A stretch of 54,195 bases of DNA from an uncultured Dorea sp. (GCA_910588745.1 CAJURK010000019.1:1-54195); one strand, 5' to 3'; positions 6,748 to 15,555 are shown, numbered from the stretch's first letter. Translations and numbers: made by a program. Notes: generated by a model not told the origin, from the sequence alone.

Positions 6748-9086
6748 TGAATAAGAAGATAGGGAAACACAGTAATAAAAACGGAAACAAAGGGAAAAGT
6801 ATGAAGCTTATGGCGGCGGCAATGGCGGTTGTGATTACAGCCGGAGCGGCAGGAACCTGCGGTTATCAAAGAAATGTAATTACCGCAAAGGCATCGGAGG
6901 TAAACGTAGAGGAGCTGCAAAGCGTGGCCGAGAGCGCGCTGGAGACAGACGGCGAGAAGCCGGAGAGCGTATCGGACGCAGACGGCGGAGAGATGAACGC
7001 TGCAGAAGAAGAAAACGCAGTTAAGAAAGAAGAATCGGTCTACGTAAAGGCTGATTCCACCGGAAATATAAAGAATACCACCGTTACGGAATGGATTAAG
7101 AATCCCGGCAGCGGACAGCTTGCCGATGTATCGGAACTGGAGGATATCGAGAATATCAAGGGGGAAGAGGCCTATCAGGCGTCAGGGGACAGCGTTCTTG
7201 AGTGGCAGTCGGAGGGAAACGATATTTATTATCAGGGAACTACGAAAAAAGAGCTTCCGGTAGGAGTGAAGGTCAGCTATAAGCTGAACGGCAAAACGAT
7301 CAGCGCGGAGGATTTGAAGGGAAAAGACGGTAAAGTTGAAATCCATATCCAATACAGCAACGATTCCAAGGTTAAAGTTGACGTAGGCGGAAAGGAAGAA
7401 GAGATGTTTACGCCGTTTACGATGATCACGGCGATGATGCTTCCGACGGACGAGTACCAGAATGTGGAGATTGACCACGGCAGGGTGTTTTCAGACGCGG
7501 ATAAAGATATTGTGGTAGGGCTTGGATTCCCGGGGCTTAGCGAGAATCTGAATCTGACGGACGGAGAGTTTGATTTTGAACTGCCAAAGGAGGTAACCAT
7601 TACTGCAGATGTGAAACATGCGTCGGTAGGGCCGACCATTACGGTAGCGTCTACGGATTTCCTGCAGGATTTGGATGTGGAAGGAATGGATGGTTTTGAT
7701 GATCTGAGCGATTCCATTGCGGATTTGAAGGATGCTACCAACCAGTTGGCGGATGGCACGAAGGAGGCGGCCGGCGGCGCCGGGGAGCTTAGCGCCGGGG
7801 CTGCGGCGCTGGCGGATGGCACAAACGCGCTAAAAAATGGAACAGAAAAGCTTGCCGGAGGAGCCGGGGCGTTAAAAAACGGAGCCGATAATTTGGCCGA
7901 AGGAGCAGGAACATTGAAAAACGGCATTGATACGCTGGATCAAAAATCAGGGGAACTGATCATGGGGGTTCAGACACTGGGCGAGGGCATTCACAGTTAT
8001 ACGCAGGGCGTACAGAATCTGGCGGATGCGATGGATACCTCCGGTCTGACGGAGGGAAGTACGCAGGTTGCCGACGGAGCCCAGGCGGTGCATGCGGGAT
8101 TGCAGAATCTGGCGGACGGACTGGGGATTGCGGCTCCAACGGGAATCACAGAACAGGTATGCGGTGAAGCGGCGGCGATTCAGGAATCCCTGGCCGGCTT
8201 AGAAAATGCGATTGGGAATCTTTCCGCGAAGGCTCAGGTTATCGATAACGGAGGCGCCGACGTTTGCTGCGACGTAATAGGATTGGAAGGATATCTTACT
8301 ACGGTACTAAGCGATCCAGACGCGGCAGGCAGCGCGGCGGCACAGATTCAGCAATATTTTACAGCAGCCGGTACGGATGCGTCGGCGGTTGCGGAGGTTG
8401 TGGGAGAAGACGAAGCCTTAGCGCAGATTCAGTCAATCCGGGGAATGGCGGAAACGATGCGGGCAGACGCCAGTGCAAGCAGCAACCAGATCGCAGGGCT
8501 TATGGGTCAGCTTCAGGGCGCGCTGTATGGAACTTCCCAACAGCCCGGGCTGATACCGGCAAGCAGCCAGGTGGCGGCAGGAGCAGGTTCTGTTCATGCG
8601 GGAATCCAGCAGGTGCAGCAGGGGGTTCACGATCTGCAAAGTTATAATGATATGCTTTCCGGCGGCGCAGCCGCGCTTCTGCAGGGAGGAGAACAGCTTG
8701 CGGGCGGCGTAAGTCAGCTTTCCGCCGGCGCCGACGCGCTAAACAGCGGCGCGGGCGCCCTTGCAGACGGTGTTACTACGTTAAATAGCGGTTCCAGGAC
8801 TCTCCTGGAAGGAATCAATACATTAGACGGGGGAGCCGCCGCCCTTGCAGACGGAGCGAACGCGCTGGCAGAGGGCAATCAGGCGCTGGCAGACGGCATG
8901 GCGGAATATAAAGCAGAGGCGATTGATAAACTGACGGATTTATTCGACGGCGATATTACCCGGGCAAGGGATCGGCTGAAAGCCATGTCCAACCTTGGAA
9001 AAAGTTATCAGTCATTCGCAGGGTTGTCTCCGGAAATGAGCGGAACAACGAAGTTTATCATAGAGACGGAAGGGATTGGTGAATAA
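6747..9086 (+). CDS. secreted heptad-repeat protein, YhgE/Pip-like, partner of MMPL exporter
   Basis: 779 residues. A signal peptide or anchor (about residues 20-45, MKLMAAAMAVVITAGAAG) is followed by an acidic linker, a beta-rich region (about 80-300, SYKLNGKTISAEDLKGKDG and GLGFPGLS) and long arrays of heptads of the form L-A-D-G-x-x-x-L (about 335-450 and 635-730), separated by a less regular helical part. The L-x-x-G heptads match the X-X-X-Leu-X-X-Gly repeats of YhgE/Pip proteins and predict an extracytoplasmic coiled coil. Unlike YhgE, it ends without the multi-helix membrane domain. It is translationally coupled to the MMPL gene, so it may act as an external adaptor or periplasmic-like extension of that exporter. 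Confidence 0.8.
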   Translation: MNKKIGKHSNKNGNKGKSMKLMAAAMAVVITAGAAGTCGYQRNVITAKASEVNVEELQSVAESALETDGEKPESVSDADGGEMNAAEEENAVKKEESVYVKADSTGNIKNTTVTEWIKNPGSGQLADVSELEDIENIKGEEAYQASGDSVLEWQSEGNDIYYQGTTKKELPVGVKVSYKLNGKTISAEDLKGKDGKVEIHIQYSNDSKVKVDVGGKEEEMFTPFTMITAMMLPTDEYQNVEIDHGRVFSDADKDIVVGLGFPGLSENLNLTDGEFDFELPKEVTITADVKHASVGPTITVASTDFLQDLDVEGMDGFDDLSDSIADLKDATNQLADGTKEAAGGAGELSAGAAALADGTNALKNGTEKLAGGAGALKNGADNLAEGAGTLKNGIDTLDQKSGELIMGVQTLGEGIHSYTQGVQNLADAMDTSGLTEGSTQVADGAQAVHAGLQNLADGLGIAAPTGITEQVCGEAAAIQESLAGLENAIGNLSAKAQVIDNGGADVCCDVIGLEGYLTTVLSDPDAAGSAAAQIQQYFTAAGTDASAVAEVVGEDEALAQIQSIRGMAETMRADASASSNQIAGLMGQLQGALYGTSQQPGLIPASSQVAAGAGSVHAGIQQVQQGVHDLQSYNDMLSGGAAALLQGGEQLAGGVSQLSAGADALNSGAGALADGVTTLNSGSRTLLEGINTLDGGAAALADGANALAEGNQALADGMAEYKAEAIDKLTDLFDGDITRARDRLKAMSNLGKSYQSFAGLSPEMSGTTKFIIETEGIGE

Positions 9087-9211
9087 AAGAAAATGTATGT
9101 TGTGTATCTTTTTCAGTGATTTTATGGTATAGTAATTATGTTACTGAAACAGGAAAATAATAAAAGCAGTCAAATTCCAATGGATTTCTCTTAAATGTAC
9201 GTATGGAAAAG

Positions 9212-9278
9212 CAGGAAACTTTCAGAGCATGTTAGAAATTTTATTTCAAACATGCTCTGGATGGATTCCTGTTTTTTT
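9212..9278 (+). terminator. strong Rho-independent terminator of the MMPL operon
   Basis: An 11-bp perfect stem CAGAGCATGTT (9223-9233) with AACATGCTCTG (9249-9259), extended by an outer CAGGAA (9212-9217) with TTCCTG (9266-9271), is followed by seven T (9272-9278). It ends the MMPL and heptad-protein transcript. Confidence 0.85.
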
Positions 9279-9286
9279 GATATAAT
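9278..9286 (+). promoter_or_regulatory. extended -10 promoter for the methyltransferase gene
   Basis: TG-A-TATAAT (9278-9286) begins on the last T of the preceding terminator and lies 35 bp upstream of the methyltransferase start. No good -35 is present, as expected for an extended -10 promoter. The upstream region would be the terminator stem itself. Confidence 0.55.
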
Positions 9287-9321
9287 TTGGCAGAAGGTTT
9301 CTGTGCGGAGGTTTGTAAGAA

Positions 9322-10101
9322 ATGAAGGGAAAAGAGAAAATGGAAGCATATACGGGGTTTGCAGAAGTATACGATATGTTTATGGACAATGTGCCTTATG
9401 TGGACTGGGCAGGATATTTATGCGAGGTTCTGAGGGAATATGGAATTTCAGACGGCCTGGTGTTGGAGCTTGGCTGCGGAACCGGGAATCTGGCTATGCG
9501 GCTTGCGGACGCCGGATATGATATGATCGGTGTGGACGCTTCCCCGGAAATGCTGGAGATTGCTATGGATAAGAAAGTGGGCGGGGGATATGATATTTTG
9601 TATCTGCTGCAGGATATGCGGGAATTTGAATTGTACGGGACGGTGCGGGCGGCAGTAAGCGTGTGCGACAGCATCAATTATATTACGGAGCCGGAGGAAC
9701 TGGTACAGGTATTTGGGCTGGTCAATAACTACCTGGACCCTTCAGGGATCTTTGTATTTGATTTTAATACGGATTATAAATACCGGGAACTTTTGGGGAA
9801 TCAGACGATTGCGGAAGATCGGGAGGAAAGCAGTTTTATCTGGGACAATTATTATGAGGAAGAGACCGGGATGAATGAATATGAGCTGACGCTCTTTATC
9901 CGTGAGGAAGACGGCAGATATGGGAAATATCAGGAGACGCATGTTCAAAAGGGGTATACTCTGGAGGAAATGAAGGAATTTATTCAGAAATCCGGGATGG
10001 AATTTGTGGCGGCATACGACGCTTATACGAAGGAGCCGCCCAGCGGGCGGAGCGAACGGATTAGCGTTGTGGCGAGAGAGAAGGGGAAATCGGCGGGCTA
10101 G
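9322..10101 (+). CDS. class I SAM-dependent methyltransferase
   Basis: 259 residues. The SAM-binding motif I is LVLELGCGTGNLAMRLAD (about residues 48-65), followed by motif II GYDMIGVDASPEML with the acidic residue that binds the ribose, and motif III around YLLQDMREFEL. The N-terminal YTGFAEVYDMFMDNVPYVDWAGY is typical of a widespread Firmicutes family related to YqeM. The target is not predictable; members methylate small molecules or RNA-linked substrates. ATG 9322 lies 10 bp after GGAGG at 9307-9311. The gene is flanked by its own extended -10 promoter and by the hslO promoter downstream. Confidence 0.88.
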   Translation: MKGKEKMEAYTGFAEVYDMFMDNVPYVDWAGYLCEVLREYGISDGLVLELGCGTGNLAMRLADAGYDMIGVDASPEMLEIAMDKKVGGGYDILYLLQDMREFELYGTVRAAVSVCDSINYITEPEELVQVFGLVNNYLDPSGIFVFDFNTDYKYRELLGNQTIAEDREESSFIWDNYYEEETGMNEYELTLFIREEDGRYGKYQETHVQKGYTLEEMKEFIQKSGMEFVAAYDAYTKEPPSGRSERISVVAREKGKSAG

Positions 10102-10116
10102 GGTTTATCTCGTAAG

Positions 10117-10145
10117 TTGTACTTTTGGTGAAAAAGAGATATAAT
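10117..10145 (+). promoter_or_regulatory. sigma-A promoter of hslO
   Basis: TTGTAC (10117-10122) and TATAAT (10140-10145), 17-bp spacer. The transcript would start near 10152 and carry an approximately 87-nt leader with a hairpin at 10160-10186. Confidence 0.7.
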
Positions 10146-10159
10146 AGGACAGGAGTGGT

Positions 10160-10186
10160 GCATGTTAGAAAACAGGTTTTCCATGC
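10160..10186 (+). other. hairpin in the hslO leader
   Basis: GCATG (10160-10164) pairs with CATGC (10182-10186), and GAAAAC (10168-10173) with GTTTTC (10176-10181), leaving a three-base bulge. The tight loop means the inner pairs open partly. TTTT follows a few bases later (10192-10195), so it could act as a weak attenuator or simply shield the 5' end. Confidence 0.45.
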
Positions 10187-10238
10187 GTGGGTTTTGACTA
10201 TATATACTATATATTATGAAGGAAAGGATACGGGATAG

Positions 10239-11123
10239 ATGAAAGATTATGTTGTGAGAGGGATAGCGGCGGACAGCCAGATCCGCGCTTTTGCCGCGTG
10301 TACGACGGCGGCTGCGGAGGAAGCGAGGAGCCGTCATGATACCAGCCCTACGGCTACGGTGGCGCTGGGGCAGCTTATGACTGCGGGAACGATGATGGGG
10401 GCTATGATGAAGAATGATACGGATATTCTTACCCTGCAGATTCGGGGAGACGGACCCATCGGGGGGATTACGGTTACTGCGGATAATCAGGGAAATGTAA
10501 AGGGGTATGTGTTCAACCCGGACGTGTCGGTTCCTGTAAAAAACGGGAAGATTAACGTAGCGGATGCGCTGGGAATCGGCTTGCTGAACGTCATTAAAGA
10601 TATGGGGCTGAAAGAACCCTATGTGGGGCAGACCATATTAGAGACCAGCGAGATTGCCCAGGACTTGACCTATTATTACATGAATTCGGAACAGATTCCC
10701 TCGTCCGTGGGACTGGGCGTTCTGATGAAGAAGGACAACACGGTGAAATGCGCCGGGGGATTTATCATTCAGCTCATGCCTTACGCGGAGGATGCGGTTA
10801 TCGATAAGCTGGAGGAGAACTTAAAAGGGATTACCTCTGTGACGGAGCTTTTGGAGAACGGGTATACGCCGGAAATGATTCTGGAGCTGCTGCTTGGCAA
10901 CCTGGGATTTGAGGTTACGGATACGCTTCCGGCAAAATTCTTCTGTAACTGCTCCAAGGATCGTGTGGAGAAAGCGGTTGTGAGCATTGGCAGGGAAGAG
11001 ATCCAGAAAATGATTGAGGAAGGCGAGGACATTGAAGTGAAATGCCATTTCTGCAATACGGCTTATCAGTATACGATTGCGGAACTGCAGAAGATTTTGG
11101 AGAGAAGCGGAACCGGAGAATAA
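10239..11123 (+). CDS. hslO: Hsp33 family redox-regulated holdase chaperone
   Basis: 294 residues, the usual Hsp33 length. The N-terminal domain begins DYVVRGIAADSQIRAFAA and contains GPIGGITVTADNQGNVKGYV, both standard. The C-terminal zinc switch is complete: C236-X-C238 (FCNCSKDRV) and C269-X-X-C272 (CHFCNTAY). Under oxidative stress combined with heat, these cysteines form disulfides, release zinc and activate the chaperone, which holds unfolding cytosolic proteins for later transfer to the DnaK system (encoded at 26517-30424 here). It has its own promoter at 10117-10145. Confidence 0.96.
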   Translation: MKDYVVRGIAADSQIRAFAACTTAAAEEARSRHDTSPTATVALGQLMTAGTMMGAMMKNDTDILTLQIRGDGPIGGITVTADNQGNVKGYVFNPDVSVPVKNGKINVADALGIGLLNVIKDMGLKEPYVGQTILETSEIAQDLTYYYMNSEQIPSSVGLGVLMKKDNTVKCAGGFIIQLMPYAEDAVIDKLEENLKGITSVTELLENGYTPEMILELLLGNLGFEVTDTLPAKFFCNCSKDRVEKAVVSIGREEIQKMIEEGEDIEVKCHFCNTAYQYTIAELQKILERSGTGE

Positions 11124-11284
11124 GGTACAGACAGAGGCTGCGGCAGGGTGGGAAGAACTGTTTTCGCGGAGATGCTGGATATATAGGTATTGGAAGCCTT
11201 GTCTAGGCAGCAGCTCCGAAAGCGGGAACTTATGAAAGCGGCTGCCGGGATTGGAGAAGGGCGGATAAGGAGGAGAAAGAGGAT

Positions 11285-13219
11285 ATGAAACATGGATTTG
11301 TAAAGGTAGCGGCGGCGACGCCGGATATCCGGGTGGCGGATGTGGCGTTCAACAAGGAGCAGATTTGCCGGATGATGGACGAGGCGGTTTCGGAAGGGGC
11401 GAAAGTAGTGGCGTTTCCGGAACTGTGCATTACCGGATATACCTGCGGCGATTTGTTTACCCAGGAAACGCTCCTTGCGCACGCAAGAGAGGCTCTGGTT
11501 GAGATTGCGGCGCATACGAAAGATAAGGACGCGCTGATTTTTGTGGGCGCGCCTCTTGCGGTGGAAGGAGAACTTTACAACGTAGCGGCGGCCATGAACA
11601 GGGGGCGTATTCTTGGTCTGGTTACCAAGACGTTTTTACCGAATTACGGAGAATTTTATGAAATGAGGCAGTTCAGGGAAGGGCCGGAGCTTGCGAGAAG
11701 GATTCGGTTTGGGGAAGATTGGATTCCGTTTGGCCCGCAGATCATATTCGAGGCGAAGGGCATGGAGAATCTGGCCGTGACGGCAGAGATCTGCGAAGAC
11801 GTCTGGTCTCCGGTTCCGCCAAGTATCCAGGCGGCAAGGGAGGGAGCGACGGTCATTGTTAACTGCTCTGCAAGCGACGAAACCATCGGCAAAGACGTTT
11901 ACAGGGAAAATTTGGTGGGAGGCCAGTCGGCAAGGCTGATCGCAGGATATATCTATGCCAATGCGGGGGAAGGAGAATCAACGACAGACCTGGTATTCGG
12001 CGGCCACAATATGATTGCGGAGAACGGGACGATCCTGGCGGTAAGCAGACGGTTTGAAAATGGGATTATCTATTCAGAGCTGGACGTCAACCGCCTTGCC
12101 AGTGAGAGAAGAAAAAATACTACCTTTAAGATGTCCGAAGGGCGGACGCTTTTGAGGGTCGGATTCCAGGTGGAGATTACCCCCACAAGGCTTACAAGAC
12201 ATTTTGATTCCCGTCCGTTCGTGCCGAATGAGGAGAAGGAGCGGGTGAAACGATGCGAAGAGATCCTGACCATCCAGGCAATGGGGCTTAAGAAAAGGCT
12301 GATGCATGCCAACGCCAAAAGCGCGGTGGTGGGAATCTCCGGAGGCTTGGACTCCACCTTGGCTCTGCTTGTGACGGCGAAGGCTTTTGACGTGTTAGGG
12401 CTTGACAGGAAGCGGATCCTGGCGGTAACCATGCCTTGTTTTGGAACTACCGACCGCACCTATCAGAATGCCTGCAAGATGTCGCTTTCCCTGGGGGCAG
12501 AGCTTCGGGAGGTGCCGATCAAAGACGCGGTGACGCAGCATTTCAAAGACATTGGCCATGATCCGGAGGATCACAGCGTAACCTATGAGAACAGCCAGGC
12601 AAGGGAGCGGACGCAGGTGATTATGGATATGGCTAACGAGAGGGGCGGATTGGTAATCGGAACCGGGGATATGTCGGAGCTGGCGCTTGGATGGGCGACC
12701 TATAACGGGGATCATATGTCTATGTATGGGGTCAACGCTTCCGTCCCCAAAACCCTGGTAAGGCATCTGGTGCGTTACTATGCGGACACAACCAAAGATC
12801 AGGAGCTGAAAGCTGTGCTTTACGACGTGCTGGATACGCCGGTGAGTCCGGAGCTTCTGCCGCCGAAGGACGGTAAGATTGCCCAGAAGACGGAGGATTT
12901 GGTAGGTCCCTATGAACTGCATGATTTTTTCCTTTATTATTTTCTTCGCTTTGGTTATGCGCCAAGTAAGATTTACCGGATTGCCCGCTATGCGTTTGAC
13001 GGGGAATACGAAGACGCGGTGATTTATCAGTGGCTCCGCACGTTCTGCCGGAGGTTCTTTAGCCAGCAGTTTAAGCGATCCTGCCTGCCGGACGGACCGA
13101 AAGTGGGGACGGTTGCTTTATCGCCGAGAGGAGACTGGCGGATGCCGAGCGACGCGTGTGCGGCAAGCTGGATGAGAGACCTTGAGGCAGTTAAGCCGGA
13201 GATTAGCGAAGTTATATGA
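11285..13219 (+). CDS. nadE: glutamine-dependent NAD(+) synthetase
   Basis: 644 residues, the two-domain glutamine-dependent type. The N-terminal nitrilase-like amidohydrolase (about 1-290) has the triad E46 (FPELC), K115 (VTKTFLP) and C170 (AEICEDVW). The C-terminal ATP-pyrophosphatase domain (about 320-640) has the P-loop S352-GGLDS (VVGISGGLDSTLAL). It amidates nicotinic acid adenine dinucleotide to NAD+, using ammonia channelled from glutamine. ATG 11285 follows AAGGAGGAG. It starts 161 bp after hslO; no separate promoter or terminator is obvious in that gap, so read-through from hslO is possible. Confidence 0.96.
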   Translation: MKHGFVKVAAATPDIRVADVAFNKEQICRMMDEAVSEGAKVVAFPELCITGYTCGDLFTQETLLAHAREALVEIAAHTKDKDALIFVGAPLAVEGELYNVAAAMNRGRILGLVTKTFLPNYGEFYEMRQFREGPELARRIRFGEDWIPFGPQIIFEAKGMENLAVTAEICEDVWSPVPPSIQAAREGATVIVNCSASDETIGKDVYRENLVGGQSARLIAGYIYANAGEGESTTDLVFGGHNMIAENGTILAVSRRFENGIIYSELDVNRLASERRKNTTFKMSEGRTLLRVGFQVEITPTRLTRHFDSRPFVPNEEKERVKRCEEILTIQAMGLKKRLMHANAKSAVVGISGGLDSTLALLVTAKAFDVLGLDRKRILAVTMPCFGTTDRTYQNACKMSLSLGAELREVPIKDAVTQHFKDIGHDPEDHSVTYENSQARERTQVIMDMANERGGLVIGTGDMSELALGWATYNGDHMSMYGVNASVPKTLVRHLVRYYADTTKDQELKAVLYDVLDTPVSPELLPPKDGKIAQKTEDLVGPYELHDFFLYYFLRFGYAPSKIYRIARYAFDGEYEDAVIYQWLRTFCRRFFSQQFKRSCLPDGPKVGTVALSPRGDWRMPSDACAASWMRDLEAVKPEISEVI

Positions 13220-13302
13220 TGTGTCTGGCAGAATTGCCGCCGGATTTGCAGACGGAGTGCAGAGATCGAGATTAGAGAAGGAATAGAAAAGGAGAATCTG
13301 AT

Positions 13303-13728
13303 ATGGGTAAATTAGCGGATTGTGCAGTTCATAAATTTACAGAGAAGAGATATAATTGCTGCCAGGCAGTAATTTGCGCTGTTTGCGAGGAATATGGGGT
13401 AGCGGAACTGGATGCGTTCAAGATGACGGAAGGCTTTGGAGCGGGTATGGGCGGCTTAGGGGATACCTGCGGGGCGGTGACCGGTCTGTTCCTTTCCCTG
13501 AGCCTTGCCAACAGCGCGGGGGACATGGAGAAACCCAGAGAGACGAAGATGGATACCTATAAGAAAGTCCGCGCGGCGGCGGAGGCGTTTAAGGAAAAAC
13601 ACGAATCTTTGTACTGCAGAGATATACCCAAGGAGCAGGGGTCTCAGCCGCTTCCGAGCTGTATCAAATGTGTGAGGGATGCGGCGGAGATTGCGGAGAA
13701 GATGCTGGCCGGGAAGGCGGAGGGCTAG
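13303..13728 (+). CDS. C-GCAxxG-C-C family redox protein
   Basis: 141 residues with the cysteine pattern of the C_GCAxxG_C_C family: RYNCCQAVICAVCEEYG at the start, GFGAGMGGLGDTCGAVTG in the middle and CRDI...CIKCVRDAAEI at the end. The family was defined by these conserved cysteines and glycines, often beside redox enzymes, and is thought to bind a metal or act as a thiol redox protein; the exact reaction is not established. The ATG follows AAAGGAG at 13290-13296. It lies 83 bp after nadE on the same strand and convergent with pgi. Confidence 0.88.
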   Translation: MGKLADCAVHKFTEKRYNCCQAVICAVCEEYGVAELDAFKMTEGFGAGMGGLGDTCGAVTGLFLSLSLANSAGDMEKPRETKMDTYKKVRAAAEAFKEKHESLYCRDIPKEQGSQPLPSCIKCVRDAAEIAEKMLAGKAEG

Positions 13729-13773
13729 ACAAATGGATGTATGCCGGAAGAGTTTTTCCTTATGATTTGTTAA

Positions 13774-13820
13774 GTTACAGGCGGGCGGAACCAGAAAATC
13801 TGATTCCGCCCGTCTGTAAC
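13774..13820. terminator. bidirectional terminator hairpin between redox-protein gene and pgi
   Basis: GTTACAGGCGGGCGGAA (13774-13790) pairs with TTCCGCCCGTCTGTAAC (13804-13820), 17 pairs with a single G-U, around a 13-base loop. It sits between two convergent genes. The T-tracts on either side are poor, so termination may rely on stem strength. It may also protect both 3' ends. Confidence 0.65.
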
Positions 13821-13845
13821 GATTATAGGTTCTTTTCTGATATGT

Positions 13846-15429
13846 TTAGATATCCAACAGGTCGCTGAATGCCTTTAACGCTCCATCCGTGTCATGAGCA
13901 AGTACGCGTTTTGCCAGAACCTTGCCAAGCTGAACGCCTTCCTGGTCGAAACTGTTCACATTCCACAAGAATCCCTGGAACATAATCTTATTCTCAAAAT
14001 GAGCCAGAAGCGCGCCCAGTGATTCCGGCGTTAACTGGTCGCCGATGATGATGCTGGAAGGACGTCCGCCCTCAAACCGCTTGTTTGGATTTTCGTCGTC
14101 TTTGCCGCAGGCAAACGCGATAATCTGAGCCGCTACATTGGCGCATAATTTAGCCTGGCTGGTGCTTCCTTCGATTACTACGTCCATGCCGATCTGGCTG
14201 TTCTTGAAGCCTACGAACTGCAGCGGAACGATATCGGTTCCCTGATGCAGCAACTGGTAGAAAGAATGCTGTCCGTTGGTACCCGGTTCTCCGAATATGA
14301 TCGGGCCGGTCACGTAATCAACCGGTTCTCCGAAGCGGTTGACAGACTTGCCGTTCGACTCCATATCGCACTGCTGTAAATGAGCGGGGAAGCGGCTTAA
14401 TGCCTGAGAGTAGGGCAGAACCGCCGTGCAGGGGTAACCCTGGACGTTGCGCTCATAGAGGCCGATCAGGGCGTCTAACATGTCCGGGTTTTTCAGGATG
14501 TCTGTATTTGCCGCAAGCTGATCCTCCTCGGCGGCGCCTGCAAGAATTCTTGCAAATACGTCCGGTCCGAATGCCAGCGACAGAACGACGCCTCCCACAG
14601 CGGAGGAAGAAGAGTAACGTCCGCCGATAAAGTCGTCCATAAAGACTGCGGCCAGATAATCGTCGCTCTTAGCCAGAGGAGAGGTCTCGCTTGTTACTGC
14701 AAGCATGTGTTTGGACGGGTCTAAGCCGGCCTTCTTTAACGCATCTTTTACAAAAGACTCGTTGGTAAGCGTCTCAAGGGTCGTTCCTGATTTTGAGACA
14801 ACGATGAACAGAGAACGGGATACGTCGATGGATTTTAAAACAGCCGCCGCGTCATCCGGGTCAACGTTGCTGATAAATTTGGCTTCCATCTTCAGCGCGT
14901 CGTTTTCTCTGGCCCAATTTTCTAAGGCAATATACAGCGCCCGGGGGCCGAGGTCGCTTCCGCCGATACCGATCTGAACGACGGTGGTGAATTTCTCGCC
15001 TGCGGCATTTGTGATCTCGCCTGCGTGGACTTTATTTGCGAAATCCGCGGCTTTCTTCTGCTGTGAAACATAGAACTCGCGCTTGTCTGCGCCGTCAACG
15101 ATAACGGCGTCGCCCATCTGCCTGCGCGCCAGGTGATGGAGTACAAGACGCTTTTCCCCGGTGTTGATGACTGCTCCGTTGTATAATTCTTTAAACTTAT
15201 CCGCAAGCTGATGTTCTTCGGCCAGTTCAGCAAGTACGTTTAAGATCTCGTCGTCCACTTCCTTCGCGGCATAGTTGAAGCTTAAGCCGGACGCCATAGG
15301 CGCGCTGTAGCGGGCCACGCGCTCAGCGCCCCCATCGCCGGACATTACGTCGGCAACGCTGACGCGGTTTTTCATACCCGCAAGCTTTTTATAGGATGCC
15401 AGAGTGTCAAGATTCTTCCATGTAACCAT
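13846..15429 (-). CDS. pgi: glucose-6-phosphate isomerase
   Basis: 527 residues when started at ATG 15429, which follows AAGGAGGAA (15437-15445) by 7 bp; a longer frame to 15516 has no ribosome site and crosses the promoter. Pgi signatures are present: VVQIGIGGSDLGPRALYIALE (broken here: the phosphate-binding G-G-S-D-LGP), FIVVSKSGTTLETLTN, and GRYSSSSAVG with the catalytic-region residues, plus GTNGQHSFYQLLHQG with the conserved histidine. It interconverts glucose 6-phosphate and fructose 6-phosphate in glycolysis. It is a single-gene unit with its own promoter (15488-15516) and a perfect inverted repeat in the leader (15454-15470). Confidence 0.96.
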   Translation of the reverse strand: MVTWKNLDTLASYKKLAGMKNRVSVADVMSGDGGAERVARYSAPMASGLSFNYAAKEVDDEILNVLAELAEEHQLADKFKELYNGAVINTGEKRLVLHHLARRQMGDAVIVDGADKREFYVSQQKKAADFANKVHAGEITNAAGEKFTTVVQIGIGGSDLGPRALYIALENWARENDALKMEAKFISNVDPDDAAAVLKSIDVSRSLFIVVSKSGTTLETLTNESFVKDALKKAGLDPSKHMLAVTSETSPLAKSDDYLAAVFMDDFIGGRYSSSSAVGGVVLSLAFGPDVFARILAGAAEEDQLAANTDILKNPDMLDALIGLYERNVQGYPCTAVLPYSQALSRFPAHLQQCDMESNGKSVNRFGEPVDYVTGPIIFGEPGTNGQHSFYQLLHQGTDIVPLQFVGFKNSQIGMDVVIEGSTSQAKLCANVAAQIIAFACGKDDENPNKRFEGGRPSSIIIGDQLTPESLGALLAHFENKIMFQGFLWNVNSFDQEGVQLGKVLAKRVLAHDTDGALKAFSDLLDI

Positions 15430-15453
15430 AGTTTCATTCCTCCTTAAATGAAC

Positions 15454-15470
15454 GCCAATGATACATTGGC
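15454..15470 (-). promoter_or_regulatory. perfect inverted repeat in the pgi leader
   Basis: GCCAATG-ATA-CATTGGC, 7-bp arms and a 3-bp centre, located between the pgi transcription start (about 15481) and its ribosome site (15437-15445). It could be a protein operator or an RNA hairpin just upstream of the ribosome site. Confidence 0.55.
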
Positions 15471-15487
15471 ATAATATGTATAAACTA

Positions 15488-15516
15488 ATTGTACTAAAAA
15501 ACAGGCTCAATTTCAA
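15488..15516 (-). promoter_or_regulatory. sigma-A promoter of pgi
   Basis: On the minus strand TTGAAA (15511-15516) and TACAAT (15488-15493) with a 17-bp spacer. Confidence 0.75.
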
Positions 15517-15555
15517 TGAAGTAACTTAATATAAATATAGACTTTTCAGAAGAAA

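Noticed and set aside
7277..7927. 216-codon frame on the minus strand opposite the heptad gene
   Set aside because: Serine, proline and alanine-rich shadow of the repeats; no ribosome site.
8264..8647. 127-codon frame inside the heptad-repeat gene
   Set aside because: An out-of-frame shadow with glycine and arginine-rich low complexity, produced by the GC-rich repeat codons.
7720..8900. Tandem DNA repeats in the heptad gene as a mobile or variable repeat array
   Set aside because: The repeats are at the protein level; the DNA copies are too divergent for a simple tandem array.
9195..9521. Open frame of 108 codons at the start of the methyltransferase region
   Set aside because: It runs through the MMPL terminator and then overlaps the methyltransferase gene in another frame; no family match and no ribosome site.
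15430..15516. N-terminal extension of Pgi
   Set aside because: It lacks a ribosome site and would be translated from the promoter region; the AAGGAGGAA before 15429 fixes the start.
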